A stretch of 64,000 nucleotides of DNA from Gari tellinella (GCA_922989275.2 OV277871.1:59851848-59915847), one strand, 5' to 3'; counted from the first letter of the stretch, positions 11,578 through 23,846 are shown. Numbers and translations are program-made. Notes: generated by a model from the letters alone, not told the origin.

Positions 11578-11729
11578 ATAATCAATTCCTTTGGGTATAA
11601 TATCAAATGTATATCACTCGAATTGGTTGTTATCTGGTTAAAAAGCTCGTCATGCGGACTCGTTAATTAACCAGATAACAACCAATTCTCGTGATATATT
11701 TTCCATACCCATCTAAAGGAATTGATTAT
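11578..11729. repeat. Foldback element, about 62-bp arms
   Basis: Left arm 11578-11640 (ATAATCAATTCCTTTGGGTA ... GGTTGTTATCTGGTTA) and right arm 11667-11729 (TAACCAGATAACAACCAATT ... AAAGGAATTGATTAT) are inverted copies around a 26-nt loop. The one notable difference is a roughly 5-nt indel mid-arm. No ORF of note; probably a small foldback or MITE. Confidence 0.85.
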
Positions 11730-12076
11730 CCTCTATTGACAAAACTGATAACATGTATTAAATTTCAGTTGATCCCATTAAGCCATAAACACCTTTATTA
11801 TATGCCTTCGCATGATATCGAGCGTTTCCGCGTGTATTTGCACAGTAAAATACAAGAGTCTGTATCAGTCACCTTGTATCAGCCACATTGTATTTTACTC
11901 TGACGTCGCTTTCGGTTTAACGTGACGTCATTTACGTTCATGTGCAACTGCCGCGTTATTCTTTGTGGCATACATAAACGCTTGTTCTGCATCAAATAAC
12001 TAATAAATATTAGATATAAAATTATTTAAACAACTATTTAGTTGTTTCTGGTGTGTATTCAAGGCATATAATAAAC

Positions 12077-12244
12077 ACATTACCAGTTGGCAGTGCGCTA
12101 CAGAGTGTTGCGTTTAGCTATCGACGTTTTTGGCGGAAACAACCGATCAGACTCGCGCCAAAGCGCTCGTCAGATCGGCTATTTCCGCCAAAAACGTCTC
12201 GAGCTAAATACATCACTATGTATCGCACTGTCAACTGGTAATGT
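12077..12244. repeat. Foldback element, about 75-bp arms
   Basis: The outer ends ACATTACCAGTTG and CAACTGGTAATGT, and the inner GACGTTTTTGGCGGAAA and TTTCCGCCAAAAACGTC, are inverted copies around a GC-rich 12-nt centre near 12160. ORFs through this region, including a 167-codon one on the minus strand, follow from the symmetry and show no protein motif. Confidence 0.85.
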
Positions 12245-13189
12245 ATATGTATTACACTTTCACTCCGATAGCATTGCTTGCTCGCAAACTGTTTAATGTC
12301 TAAGGTAACACATTTAAATAGTATAATATAAGTGTCAAACGTTGATATATATATACATTCGCCCCATTCAAATCCAAACGCTATTTCTCGAGAAGATGGA
12401 ACTTGTGGATAAGTTTCGCAGAGGTGGTTGGGCATATGCATTTTCATTCGCGAATGAATCTTTGGAACCCGGATAGCAATTATTTGGAGGAATTTTTCAA
12501 AAAATGTTCTTAAGGTATTCCAACACTGAAAGGAGGATAATTGTAATGTAAAAATTATATTATGAATGGATACTACATGTAATTCCCGTGTCTTGTGTGA
12601 AATATGAAGGCTTTTCGCCACCTCTTCTCGAAAATATTTGAAATATTGTATATAGCCTTACAGGTAGGAAAATATGAGAGCAAAAGACAAATAATCCTGA
12701 AAGGTGATTTTTACCTATTCTTACCTAAAATACTGATATTTTTATGTCATGCCTATGCCAGAAGACGTGAACATCACCAAATAAAAGCTATTGTCACAAT
12801 ATTTGCATCATATGATGTGAAAAATTAAAAAATCTGAACCGTCCTCTTAAAAATATGCAATATTTTCCGTACGATTTTACATTATATCACTTAAATGGTT
12901 ATATGTTTGTACAGAAATGAAAACTTTGGCAAAGCAAACCACATGCTTATTTTTTCATACAATACTTACGCAATCTAAATCCAAAATATGAAGACATTTG
13001 GCAGCAAAAAATTAAGTTTGTCTTCGAAAAAGTGTTGGAGACCTTGAATACTTTATAAAGACTGAACAATAAATTTGGCTTATAATTACATATTTTTGCA
13101 AGTTAATGTCAGGCGCATTTATAAACATCTAATCATTGATTTAGGAAAAGTTTTTGTTTAAAAAAGATATAAATTTCAAAGAAAAATAT
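12245..13189. other. Non-coding gap
   Basis: AT-rich, no element ends seen. ORFs are short and compositionally biased. Confidence 0.45.
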
Positions 13190-13262
13190 ATTGAGCTCAG
13201 TCGGGATTCGAACCCGTGCGGGTAAGGCCATGCAAATTTACAAGCCGAGATTTGCAACATTT
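13190..13262 (-). repeat. tRNA-like SINE fragment
   Basis: On the minus strand, CGGGTTCGAATCCCG is an excellent RNA polymerase III B box with a 4-bp T-stem, followed by ACTGAGCTCAATATATTTTT. The GAGCTCAATATT tail is shared with the tRNA-like sequence at 48610-48712. No good A box lies upstream, and the adjacent TIR element at 13268 probably truncated it. Confidence 0.55.
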
Positions 13263-13267
13263 CGGAA

Positions 13268-13822
13268 TACAGTGGTAAATACGCTATTCCTACCCACTCT
13301 ACGCGTTTCTTACGCGTTCGTTAACCGTTCACTATGCGTTTATTATCCGTTTCGTTAAACGCCTTTCCTAGCCGTTTCTTTACGCGTTTATTTACGCGTT
13401 TAAAAGAGCCCGGATGAAAGGATCATCACTTAGCCGACGGACCCCTTAGCTTCAGCGGTTTACACATCCACTTTATGACATGTGTATTACAGAACATTAG
13501 ATGGTATCGCCGATAACATTGCTATCTTTAATTGGCAATACACTGTTAATCCCCCGATATATGAGCGGTATCATATAGGCGGGTGATCAATGCTTGTTCT
13601 AATTGATTGGTTACAGGCGGGTGGTCAGTGCCTGTCGATAAGATCCGAAATCTCCGCGTGGAACGGATAACTGAAGCACCAATCGCAACATATCAATCGT
13701 TTATTAACGCGTTTAAACGGGTTAAGATCGTTAGGCGTTAAGCGTTCGTTAACCGTTCACTATGCGTTTCTTACGCATAGATTAACGCGTAAATGGGTAG
13801 GGATAGCGTATTTACCACTGTA
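13268..13822. mobile_element. TIR element, 29-bp ends, 555 bp
   Basis: Ends are TACAGTGGTAAATACGCTAT... (13268-13296) and its inverse ...ATAGCGTATTTACCACTGTA (13794-13822), 29 bp with one mismatch and TA at both outer edges. The first 20 bases resemble the family A TIR, suggesting mobilisation by related transposases. Unusually, a 28-bp subterminal block (CGTTCGTTAACCGTTCACTA...) occurs near both ends in the same orientation, at about 13315 and 13744. No transposase ORF. CGTTTAAACG-like and GCGTTT words are abundant. Confidence 0.9.
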
Positions 13823-14424
13823 CGTTCGGATAATTTCTGACATTATCGTCCATGTTTTATATGGGAGTGTACCGAGATTACACGGAAAAAGGCGATCTTC
13901 AGTCTTGGAATTCCTTAACCAATGAATGCCTTCCTATTAGTAGAAACCATGAATAGCCAATTAAAATTCTTCTTGATTAATGAGATAAATTGCAAGAAAG
14001 TTGATATACTTTATAAACAGCAGCTGTCTGCATTTCTTTATTCCAAAAACAAATCGATATAATAATCCTACGTTAAAAATGAAGTCATTTCAAAATGACG
14101 TCAAATCGGCATTTTCGCACTAAACTGTCAAGTTGTATACGTTATAATGTAAACAATGGAACTTATTTGTTTGGTTTCTAATGTACACAGCTTCAATAAT
14201 TCGGTCATGGCTTTTCCTTATAGGGTAATCATTATTCGTGGTATTAACCTCTAATATGGATTAAACATGCATGCATGCGTACTAACAAAATGCTCATCTA
14301 ATATAAGAAATAACTGCAACTGATTTTTATCCGGCGTACAAATGAAATAAACGACAATTTACCATGGTATTTGCCGATAATTTTCTGTCATTTATTTCGC
14401 TTGAACGCCGAAAATTCAGTCCAT
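13823..14424. other. Non-coding gap
   Basis: No recognisable elements. AAATTATCGGCAAATACCAT has partial inverse matches nearby but no clear arms. Confidence 0.4.
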
Positions 14425-14660
14425 TTCTTAAGAGTGGCAAACAGTTTTGGCTCTGATTAGACGCCGCGTCACGTTAGTGTTATTATGCGTTAGTTTTATT
14501 GAGCATATCTCCAGATGGAGCGAAATCAAATGATGTAATGAACTACGCATACATGTACGGGTTCAGCCTGATTAGAAGCCGGGGCAATCGGTGTTTGATC
14601 TGGCTCTAAACTATTGGAAAAAACGCGATTGTCCGGAAAGAAATAATGTATTCTGTAGTT
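14425..14660 (-). mobile_element. Family A remnant, disrupted
   Basis: GAGTGGCAAACAGTTTTGGC, AGACGCCGCGTCACG, a non-matching stretch of about 100 bp, then GTTTGATCTGGCTCTAAAC and GAAATAATGTATTCTGTAG. The order is that of a minus-oriented family A copy whose hairpin has been split. Confidence 0.5.
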
Positions 14661-15429
14661 CAAGCAACAAACACGTTAAGGATGGATTTCACTTTATGCA
14701 AAAAACCTCTCTACTACGACCACTAAAACGTAGGCTAATTGATAATGTTTAAGACATGTGACAGCTAAAAGCAATGTAACAGTTAAACGCTCGGTCGTGA
14801 TAACGATGCTTAACTTTATACGTTTCACATAATAGTTGGATTTAACTAACAATGACAGTCTACTAGAAATGAGGATAATTTAATTCTGTCTTAGACTGTT
14901 GCGGTTATTGCTTATTTATCGTATGACCCCTCGTTTCCTGTGATTTATGTGTTAACACAGGACATTGTGATGCACAAGACCCGGATACCCTCTTTTGGAC
15001 ACTACTTTGGGAAACCATGTACAATATATAAGTTCAGCTTCGCCTCTTTTGTCGCGTGTTTTGAATTTTATAATCTTTGGGTTTGGGTTCTAAAATAATC
15101 TTGTTAGCAAATACAAGTTCATAATATTGCCAATGTTATACCGACGAGGTCGTAGAAAACGTAGTCCCCATGCCTGGGTTACTCCGACATAGTCCTAGCA
15201 ATAATTGTAATTTGTGCATTTCTGACGAAATCAATATCACGCCTTTGTACAATGGATTCTTATGAACCCATGTCCATGCCGAACAAAACCTTTTCTTACC
15301 TCGAGAGACTTTGATTCCGGAACAGACACCGTTTAAAAAACAACCCAGAAGACTATTTAAAGTATATGTAGCTATGTAGTATTTACTTGAAGTAGTGATT
15401 ACATTATAACAGTATTATAAGTTGCCTCA
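14661..15429. other. Non-coding gap
   Basis: CTCTCTACTACGACCACTAA at 14711 resembles ends of pogo-like miniature elements, but I found no matching inverted partner. Confidence 0.35.
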
Positions 15430-15670
15430 TACAGTGGAGGAATACGTTATTCTGTGCCAATAAATGCGTTAACCCACACATAATTATTTTCAACGCATCC
15501 AGTTTAAACAAAGATTAGACAACCGGTAACCCGGCGTCTAGTCAGGTTCCAAACCGTTTGCCACTCAGATTATATAAGATAAAGATTCTAAACGTTTTTA
15601 TGCTCTACAGTTTGTTGCAATACGTTTCATTTGCGTTGAAACGGGAAATAATAATGTCTTCTTCACTGTG
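15430..15670 (+). mobile_element. Family A copy
   Basis: Left TIR TACAGTGGAGGAATACGTTA, centre ACCGGTAACCCGGCGTCTAG, then GGTTCCAAACCGTTTGCCAC, and right end AATGTCTTCTTCACTG. The left half of the hairpin is partly eroded (GATTAGACAACCGG). Confidence 0.8.
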
Positions 15671-16694
15671 TGTATGTAGCAACATTGTTTGCCTGCCTTT
15701 GTAATAAAACTATTGGTTTTTGGTGCATATATAAACGGGAGCCATTTACAATAATTCATTGCGTTTCTTTGTCGAGTTTCTTTTTTGGAACTCGCTTATA
15801 TTGAGTTCACCCGGTTTCCTAGTTATAAATTGCTGTACCTTACTTAAGTTGAGCATATTCGACGAAGAACGCCATGAGTTAACGAAGTATGGTATAGCGG
15901 TACATATCAATGCCTGATTTATTTACATATGCTTCATCCCCACATGCAAATAAGATATGGTTACACATTCACTGCCTAGCCAGGCAGAACTAACATTTGA
16001 AAGTAGTATAGACGAAAATTTACTCGGCATCTATTAAGGATCCACAATTCATGAAACCCATAAAAATTATTAACGGTCAAATTGTCTAATAAAGTGAAAT
16101 CTCTCTATAACGACCATCACGCCAACGAGCCTCTCCCTACAACGGAACTTGCGGTTGTTTCCCGAAGAAATCAAGTTTGCCTTTCACTGCTACACTGTCG
16201 TCTGCTAATTTGCTTTACAAATGTCGGTTGGTGTTTTTCTCTAAGTAACATATTGGTCATTATGTTAGAAAAAAGATCATAACGAGTGACAAACAAGTTG
16301 GATCCCAAAATGTGGTGTTCAAACTATTTGCCACTGAAAGTATTGATTTCCCCACCCTACAACAACTCACTCCGAACAAGTAATTCACTTGGTGTGTCCC
16401 ATTTAATATTGTTGTAGAGAGGGTGCACTGTTTCTGAGAAAAATAAACTACAGGCGGTATCACTAAGCCGACAATGTATTGGAAGAGAATGTGATTGAAA
16501 CAAGAGTAGATTCTATCTACAACCACAGACTCCATGAGCTTTGAGTTTATCAAAACTGAAAATCAACCCTTACACTGATTATGTTATATTGATTGTTTAC
16601 TATGTTTGATTGACTATATATTTGAGTATATGTGGTAAAACATTTGATGAACACAAACATAAAAATATATAAAAAAGCATATTTGAACAGATCG
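15671..16694. other. Non-coding gap with core-like fragments
   Basis: ATCTCTCTATAACGACCATC near 16100 is pogo-end-like with no paired end. GTGACAAACAAGTTGGATCC ... CAAACTATTTGCCACTGA at 16285-16340 is a family A/B core with its GACGCC stem deleted. The 97-codon minus ORF at 16260-16553 has no motif. Confidence 0.4.
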
Positions 16695-16860
16695 GAACAA
16701 GATAAGACCCAAACATATTCCGTGTCTTCTCAGGTTCGAGACTGTTTGACACTCATTTCAATATTTCTTTAGTCAAACTAACTTGAATTTGAATGTCAGA
16801 CACAAACTGGACTACAGTTGTTTAAAATTCATGACGCCAAGACAGTGCATGGGTTAAGTG
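16695..16860. repeat. Hairpin repeat family B, decayed
   Basis: GTGTCTTCTCAGGTTCGAGA, CTGTTTGACACTCATTTCAA, TTTCTTTAGTCAAAC and CATGACGCCAAGACAGTGCA follow the order seen in family B at 19.97 and 36.5 kb. Confidence 0.5.
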
Positions 16861-17521
16861 CATACTTCGACATAATTAAGTCTTCTTCAGTTAACGTACG
16901 TTCTCTTTTTGCAATGACTCACCAATACCATTTTGCCACATTGATTGCCAGGACTAACGTAAACGGGTCGATAAGGAACTAACTGTGTACCGAGTAAATT
17001 TCTTGTTTGCACTACTTAATAAGCTAGGACGTTATTGATGCCAACTAACTAAATATATTACAGTTAAGCTCTTTTTAAATGAAATCATCGGGACCATTAG
17101 TTGTTCTTTCGATCTATCATAATTTCGTTTTGTCTGGTCAATATTGCTATAACCATTTTAATGTGAGATTGGATTCAATTTTGTTTTGATATATCGAATA
17201 TTTGGTTATATCAAATTTATTTCGTTATAAGCAAGCTTCACAGTATAACGAAACGGACTGTACATGTGTGGCTAACTATTGCTAAATGCCAACAACATAA
17301 GTATCCAGTCTAGATATTTACAGGTAGTTCCACGATATATATTGTATATCAAAAGTTTCAATAAGAGGGTAAACCATTTTGGAGCTTATTTTGTAAAACT
17401 TTAAATTCGAATAGAAAACAATCAAAAACTTCGTGTTTAAGTCGGATGGCATGTTGACACAGGACAACGGTAATGCAGAACCTCCATTCAGTTTTTTATG
17501 CATTATTTTGTCCTGCATTTT
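16861..17521. other. Non-coding gap
   Basis: Includes ATATCGAATATTTGG and GTATAACGAAACGGACTGTAC near 17195-17270, which look like one decayed end of a pogo-type miniature element (ends of the form TACAGTCC...TCG). The opposite end was not found. Confidence 0.35.
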
Positions 17522-20215
17522 AAAGCCACGTGAACACCAATCATAATTTGAATACTAACGTGTGTGTGTGTGTGCAAACACCAAATATTTATCAGTGTGT
17601 GCTCCTATCCTTGCATTTTCCGGACCTAGAACAGAAATTAATCTGATGTGCGTAGCATCATGTATTTGAAATCGTTTATTCATACTCATATTATTTCAAT
17701 CACACGAAGTGTTGCTGTCACATAGTGCAAATTATCTCAACAACGTACTCCCGTTTTGTTCCATTTAACTATTTCATAATGAGAAAGCATCTACTTAGAT
17801 ACTGCTATGACGTGACGCGCGATGTTCGTACACATTTTAAAATGACGCTTACTGTATCAGTATAAAAAAAATAAAAAAGTCAATTTTAGCTCGATATATT
17901 TGATCTATACATTAAATTAATCAGCAGAAGGTAAACAATAACATCACACCATTTATCTAATTCTAATTATTTTGAAATATTTTGATACATTAAGTTAAAA
18001 TGTAATTTCTACCAAACATTGGCGTGTCACACGTAAGAAAAATACATTCCCCTTAAGTTTTACAGGCGCATATCTCATATGTTTTTCATCCAAATGCCTT
18101 CAAAATCTGGCGGAACAATGTTTATGTCAACATTTATCAATGAAGTAGTTTTGGTTAAATTCAAAGTGCATTTTCGCTTCCGGTCGAAAAAACAAGTTGA
18201 GTACAGAAACTGTCACACTTAGAGGAAACTCCACGGTGCAGATACAAAAACACAGATTATTATAAAAAATATTAACGAAGTAAGAACACATTCTCTACCA
18301 TATAAAAGTTCATTTGATGCTGAATGTAATTGCACATGAAGATTTTGATGAAACATTGAATAGTTCACTTGATTGATATTTTATTAAGGTTGCAAAAATG
18401 TCACACATGGCATTTTTCATTGTATTTTTGACGTGTATCTGTTTTAATATCATTTTAAAGTAAATCTACACAAAAATATAGCGCAAGAAATAGTTTTATC
18501 AAACGGTTCATTATTAGCTAAGCTTTTAAATGATATAATTTTCTTTGCCGTGCGTTAAACAGTCTTAGTTTTATAAGTGTTTTAACAAACTTGAATTTTT
18601 GTCACACTTAGACGTCGCGCACAATATTCGTACAAACGTCCAGATCGACGTTCAAATCTGACGTTTATATCGGGTTTTTGAATAGCCTTTCAATTGTACA
18701 TTGCGATACATGATCAGAGATACCATTTCAAATATAGCTATAATATATCTCTTTACTATGACACTGATTAGCTACAAATAATGAGACATACGGTAAACAT
18801 TTTGTCTCTTTAAACCAAAAAACAATCGCACGATTTCTAGCGACCCTTCACATTGTCTAGCTACAAAGAATGTACTGCTGAATGTGTTCTCTTAATGGTA
18901 TGGTTCTCTTTTTTTGATGTAAAGTACATGTACCTCTGGCACAAACCTGTTTTACAGATAGAGCTAGCGCTGTTAGAACTATCAGAGCTAAACGTCTGGT
19001 AATTATTTTGCTTTGTCTCTATCGAAGAAGTTTCCCTAACTGTTCCCATAACTATTTTCTGAAGACTAAAATTATTTGGAAAGTTTGCACTTTATGCTCT
19101 TAATGTTCTCAAATAGTGCCAACACGGCTTATTTAGTGCGCAACTCTCTGTAAATTTAGTTTGGCATCGCTTTACACGGGTTTAAATGTAGATTCCCTTA
19201 ATGTAAACAGGCATGTCGTGATGTCATGAGCATACGTCATAAATACGGATGACGAACACTCATGACGCGTCAACCAAAATAATGAATGCATTTGTAAACA
19301 CAGCCGATTCTGACCACCCATTGCATCTCGCAGGGGGAATTTAATCATTTGAAGTCCTCTGAAAAAAGACCATCGCTTAATTATTTACCGATTATTCTGA
19401 AAGCAGACTTTTCAGTTCAAACGTTCGTCTGCTTCAAACTGGTCAAAACTAATTAGTTATTAATCAGAAGTTTTAAACCGAGTGAGAAAGGAAATTGAGC
19501 TAGATCAAACGCAGGGTGTCTGCCAATCTAGTATGACAAAAGTTGGCTATTTCCATATTCTATCACATAGGTAAGCAGATTATAACATGTTAATTTGATC
19601 TTCATTGACTGTACTTATATAGCCATACTGATTCTTTTCAGGCCAAAATAAGTATGACACTGTTTGCAATTCTAATTGATCTTTCGGCACATATCGCGAA
19701 AATGCGAAAATCCAAGTGCCACTTTCTTCACATTGATAAATGTTTTCGCATTTCGATAATTAGTGTCCATATACTGTAAAATAACTGTTTAAAATGCGGA
19801 ACGTTCTTTAAGGTCTCTTTTCTTTATTTATATTATTACGTCAACGTCATGTTACACAGATTTGTACGAACATCGCGCGTCACGTATATATGTACCACTG
19901 CTTTGAATGTTGGTTGCATCATGTCTGAGTTAACATTCAACGATATGTAGTGTGCGAAAGCGGCTCAATCCCTTTACTACCCTAACCCGTGGGCAATGTT
20001 TATTTGTAAACAATTTAGATCATTGTCAGCCAACGCTTTACGTCAAGATCCACAATGTTTGACAGTAATTTCAATATTGCGTTAGTCAAAATTCATACCA
20101 TTCAAACTAAAGAAATATTCAGCAGACAATAATTGGTCAAAATTGATGACGTAATGGTTGTGAAGGGATAAATGGTCACTTAACCATTTTTCTATTGAAC
20201 AAGTTGTCTCCTTAA
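17522..20215 (+). repeat. Dispersed duplication 2, copy 1 (carries insertion)
   Basis: 17522-17806 plus 19897-20215 align in order with 35890-36740. Shared words include ATCATAATTTGAATACTA, TGCATTTTCCGGACCTAGAA, AGCATCTACTTAGATACTG (the partner has ATCATCTTAGATACTG), CATCATGTCTGAGTTAACAT and TTTGACA...TTCAATAT. The intervening 2.1 kb (17807-19896) is absent from the partner. The family B hairpin at 19970-20180 is part of the duplicated sequence in both copies. Confidence 0.8.
17807..19896. mobile_element. TIR transposon, 2.1 kb, no ORF
   Basis: A perfect 22-bp inverted repeat bounds this block: ACGTGACGCGCGATGTTCGT+AC at 17810-17831 and its inverse at 19864-19885. A candidate 6-bp target duplication ACTGCT (17801-17806 and 19897-19902) lies just outside. 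The partner duplication reads continuously through this point (near 36170-36185), so the block is a real insertion. Diverged internal copies of the TIR (GACGTCGCGCACAATATTCG at about 18610) and several GTCACACTTA words occur inside. The longest ORF is 62 codons and unrecognisable, so the element is non-autonomous. Superfamily unknown; bases outside the TIR differ at the two ends, so exact termini are uncertain. Confidence 0.8.
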
Positions 20216-20310
20216 CCCTTTCATGATCAAATTATTCATGAGAGTTTTACCCATTCGCCGTTGTATTGTGGCGCTTTAAGGCGTTATTGAGAGATAAAGG
20301 GTTGAACTAT
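20216..20310. repeat. Family B-type edge
   Basis: TTAACCCTTTCATGATCAAA ... GGCGCTTTAAGGCGTTATTG and AGAGATAAAGGGTTGAA: complementary ACCCTTT/AAAGGGT edges and a small GCGCTTTAAGGCG hairpin. It resembles family B edges without the GACGCC core. Confidence 0.45.
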
Positions 20311-20847
20311 ATTTTTTCTATGCGTATTGCGTATCTAAAAATACGTTCTTTTCGCTTTTGTTGATAAAGTATAAAATTCGTAATCAACCATATTGGATTC
20401 GGATGAGGTTTCGAGTTATTTAACATCTCATACGTAATCGAACTGTTTACACAAATCATCGATATAATTATGTGATAAACAAAAGAGTGGTTAAATAGTT
20501 CTGATTAAACCCTATTTTAGTAAAAGTACATGAAGATGGTATCAATAAAAAGTGTGATATGTCCTTTCAAGATTAGTACATTCATAAATATTGTCACGTT
20601 CTATAAGTTTTACTATAAAATCACTAGTATTGTACGGTACGTTGAGTTTTATTGCCTTTACGATAAGACGGTTGTAGAGTATTGGTACACCGTTTCCGCT
20701 GCGAATAATATCAGTATAAATATAAATTTCCTTACAAGTGAATGCTGTAATTTATGAGACATGACGATGATCTAAGTTTATTGGATCGATCTTTTGTAAT
20801 AATTTCATTGTTCTAGAGGAATGCATAATATTCAGGATTTCTTTAAT
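20311..20847. other. Non-coding gap
   Basis: AT-rich. The 75-codon plus-strand ORF at 20530-20757 has no recognisable domain, and I do not consider it a gene. Confidence 0.4.
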
Positions 20848-21078
20848 ACAGTGGAGAAAACGTTATTTTTCCCGTTTAAACGCAAACGAAACGCAAACAC
20901 AGTGTACTTTTTGATATTCCTTATGATTTATTATAATCTGAGAAGCAAAGAGTTGTTTCGAGCCTGCTCTGACACCGGATTACCCGGCGTATGATCTGGC
21001 TCCTAGCTTTTTGCAACAGAAAACACAATTTTAGCGTCAACTTGTTTACCGGGAAAGAATAACGTATTCTCTACTGTA
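20848..21078 (-). mobile_element. Family A copy, both TIRs retained
   Basis: Left end TACAGTGGAGAAAACGTTAT and right end ATAACGTATTCTCTACTGTA. Hairpin arms CTCTGACACCGGATTACCC and GGCGTATGATCTGGCTC are slightly mismatched. AAACGCAAACGAAACGCAAA at the left identifies the minus orientation. Confidence 0.9.
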
Positions 21079-22208
21079 GCATGAATCTAGTTGTAGCATA
21101 TCTATATATCATTCATAAGCTATTTAACACACATTTTGCTCGGAGCTTATCCCAAACCGATATACGTTTTTTATGTTGTTGTTTTTTAAAATCTGAACTA
21201 TAAAACGATTAACTCCTCAATGAAACTTAACTGTTATGTGTTATTTGTTCATTATTACGCATTTCTATTAGACACCTTTGGTCGAACTTTTGAAAGCTCC
21301 TAGTTGAATTTGAACAGACTTTAACATGAAACGCATGGGATCAGAGATCCGAACAAAGACAGTCTGTTCATCCCCTTGTCCATCTCAACGTAATCAAATC
21401 TAAACTATGGTCATAAATGGTGTTTGTCTAAATATTTTGACTTAAAATTATTGAAAAGGATTCTACAATTAGTAAGGAAATGTGTGCACATGTAACGTAG
21501 TTTCCAAAGAGGTTTTTGTTTTAGCATGTGATACCGTATTATAAGCACAATACGTAGCTGTCCAAGGCTAATAGTTTGTCTACATATATTTAATAAAATG
21601 AACTTTCCTGCGTCTTAAATTAAACCCGAAAGGTGAGTTTGCAATACCAAATACTCAAAACAAAGCAAGTGTGTATGCCATTTTCGTTGATAGGGTATAC
21701 AACAAATAGGTTCGGTATGAAAACATCCTAAAAAATCACGGAATTTTAGAAGTTAGGTTCTTCTAATTTGTGTGTACTAGTGCGACCAAAGGCAGAGTAG
21801 ATCTGTATTTTTAACTTCGTACATACAATTCAAATACTATAAAATAAACAGTCAGATACGAAAACCGCGATAACCGATGTGACGAATGTGCTGGTACATA
21901 TTTACGGCTTATTCTATTTTTTCTTCTCCGCAGTGGTTCAATCCCCGCCTAGCTTAATCGTTTATTGATAGTGAGGTATTTACCCCTTCACCGCCAAATT
22001 GTCGTCGGCTTCAATATTATTGTCCGCAATATCGTTTCAAAGTTAGATTTAAGGCAGTTAAACTGACGTTATTGCAAATCAAGATATTAACACAAAACAA
22101 AAGATGTTATACAGATTTGGTTGTTTAGTTCAGAGTAAATGTTTTGCAAAGCAATTTGTGTTCAACACTTTGAACATTTTGATACAAAAGATAAACGTAC
22201 GACATACT
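21079..22208. other. 1.1-kb gap, nothing recognised
   Basis: AT-rich sequence without element ends or coding motifs. Confidence 0.45.
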
Positions 22209-22935
22209 CCCTGCCGAAATGCCGTGTAACGAATTTCCAGTCTAGATCCAATACAATAAATAAAACATGCATAATCTGACAAAGTTTTACTGTCTTGACC
22301 CTAAAGTTGACACTTGGAATTGACATCAGTACATTTCAAACTCACGCGCTATTCGATGGTTTAGTACAATAGTTATAAGTTAAACTTCGACGATATCAGG
22401 AACTCGCATAAGTAGAATTTATCTGCATTCCTACAGTTTAATGCAATAATGTATACGCATTATGTCAAATAGATTCCGTATTTCAAGTTTAAAAGGTTGC
22501 AAACACTCCATCTAACTTTGAATTACGGATATGTTAGACTGAAATGAAATCAAGATAGACCCTATCGAAGATCGACTGTATCTAACATGATTACGTCATC
22601 ACATTGGAATGTGAACATCCGTAAAATGTTCATTACCAGGGTATTTTGAACGGATAGTTCTCGGAGGACATTTACGTTATATGAAACACTGTAACGATTA
22701 ATTATAACAAATTAACGGAAATAATCAGGAACGAACAAATGAACACGTAGGTCAGTATCTAGGCATATCGAGTTCTGCCTATTTTGGTTGATTTCGATAA
22801 ACCTATTGATCTAAATAAATCTGAATCCAATGTCAATTTCATTATAGACCAGTGACAACTGTCGTTGTACTTTGCATTGTACATTTCACAAATGCTTAAT
22901 AAACTGAAAAAAGAGAGATTGTTTACGCGAATCGA
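22209..22935 (+). repeat. Dispersed duplication 1, copy 2
   Basis: Partner of 8286-9060, same orientation. It begins CTGCCGAAATGCCGTGTAAC, one arm of the foldback found whole in the other copy. It runs from TTTCACAAATGCTTAATAAA directly into AAAGAGAGAT, lacking about 140 bp present in copy 1. Confidence 0.8.
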
Positions 22936-23665
22936 GCAAGGGAACAACATTTAACTAGTGACGTGACCCGTACTACCCGGCAAAATCAATGTGTACGGCC
23001 TCGTACATGTACACAGTGGTCACATGTGCAGTTTCAGTCTATCAGAGTCCAAGAATTTATGATGACTTGAAATAATACCGGTACCAAGCAGATGAAAATT
23101 AATCATTATATTATTAAAATTGATGATCTGTTCTTCATCTTATTGAGTTATGATTTCAATCAGTTTCATTTAACCAAATTCTCCACTTTGTATTTTGTTT
23201 TAAGAAATACATACCAGCTTGTTTGTTTGACTTAATCCTTATTTAAAGTTGAACCGTGGCTTACTCACGTTGTGCCAAGCATAACTTGGTAGCCGAGCTC
23301 GAGTTATTGAAAGGCAACTGAAAATACAAATACGTTCGACATGCTTTAATTTGATTGTTTGATTTTGTTTGTAAATTTTAAATTTCTTAACTGTTGTGAC
23401 TTAGGGTACTATGAATCATACACCATATTTGCATTCAATCTGTAAACCCAAAATGAAATAAAGGCAACATTAGCTGTATATATGATACATGTTTATTTAT
23501 TTTTCAGATTTATATAATTCACAACAGCAGATGTTAAGTGCTTGTGTGGCGGCTGTAAAAAGTCGCACGTACTTCAATCTCAGTGTTATTATACTTTCTG
23601 GTCCTTTGGAATCATTGATTTCAGCGCATTTACAGTTGAAAGTTGAATTCCGCTTAAGCTGGTGC
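22936..23665. other. Non-coding gap
   Basis: No element or coding signal noticed. Confidence 0.4.
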
Positions 23666-23795
23666 TAGGGGGCGTGAGCACTGTTGCATATTTCAGTATT
23701 GCTCATGAACAGAGTCAATTAAACCGAGTCTGCAATTTTCAGTATTTGTTCTGTGCTTTCAAAGGATCTCCCATTATTCAGATTTATTTGATCAT
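23666..23795. repeat. Dispersed repeat, partner at 10.9 kb
   Basis: Second copy of the repeat described at 10868-10996, with the same internal order and a few substitutions (AACAGAGTC for AACAGACTC). It ends just before the palindrome containing the second mariner. Confidence 0.75.
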
Positions 23796-23846
23796 TACAC
23801 ATACAGAAAACAGCCGACAAATAGGTTCATTATATATACATATATA

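Noticed and set aside
12118..12621. 167-codon minus-strand ORF, the longest without a known motif
   Set aside because: It runs through one arm of the 12077-12244 foldback, has biased composition and no recognisable domain. Open frame length is explained by chance and symmetry.
16260..16553. 97-codon minus ORF as a possible exon
   Set aside because: No domain, no splice context, and it overlaps a decayed hairpin core.
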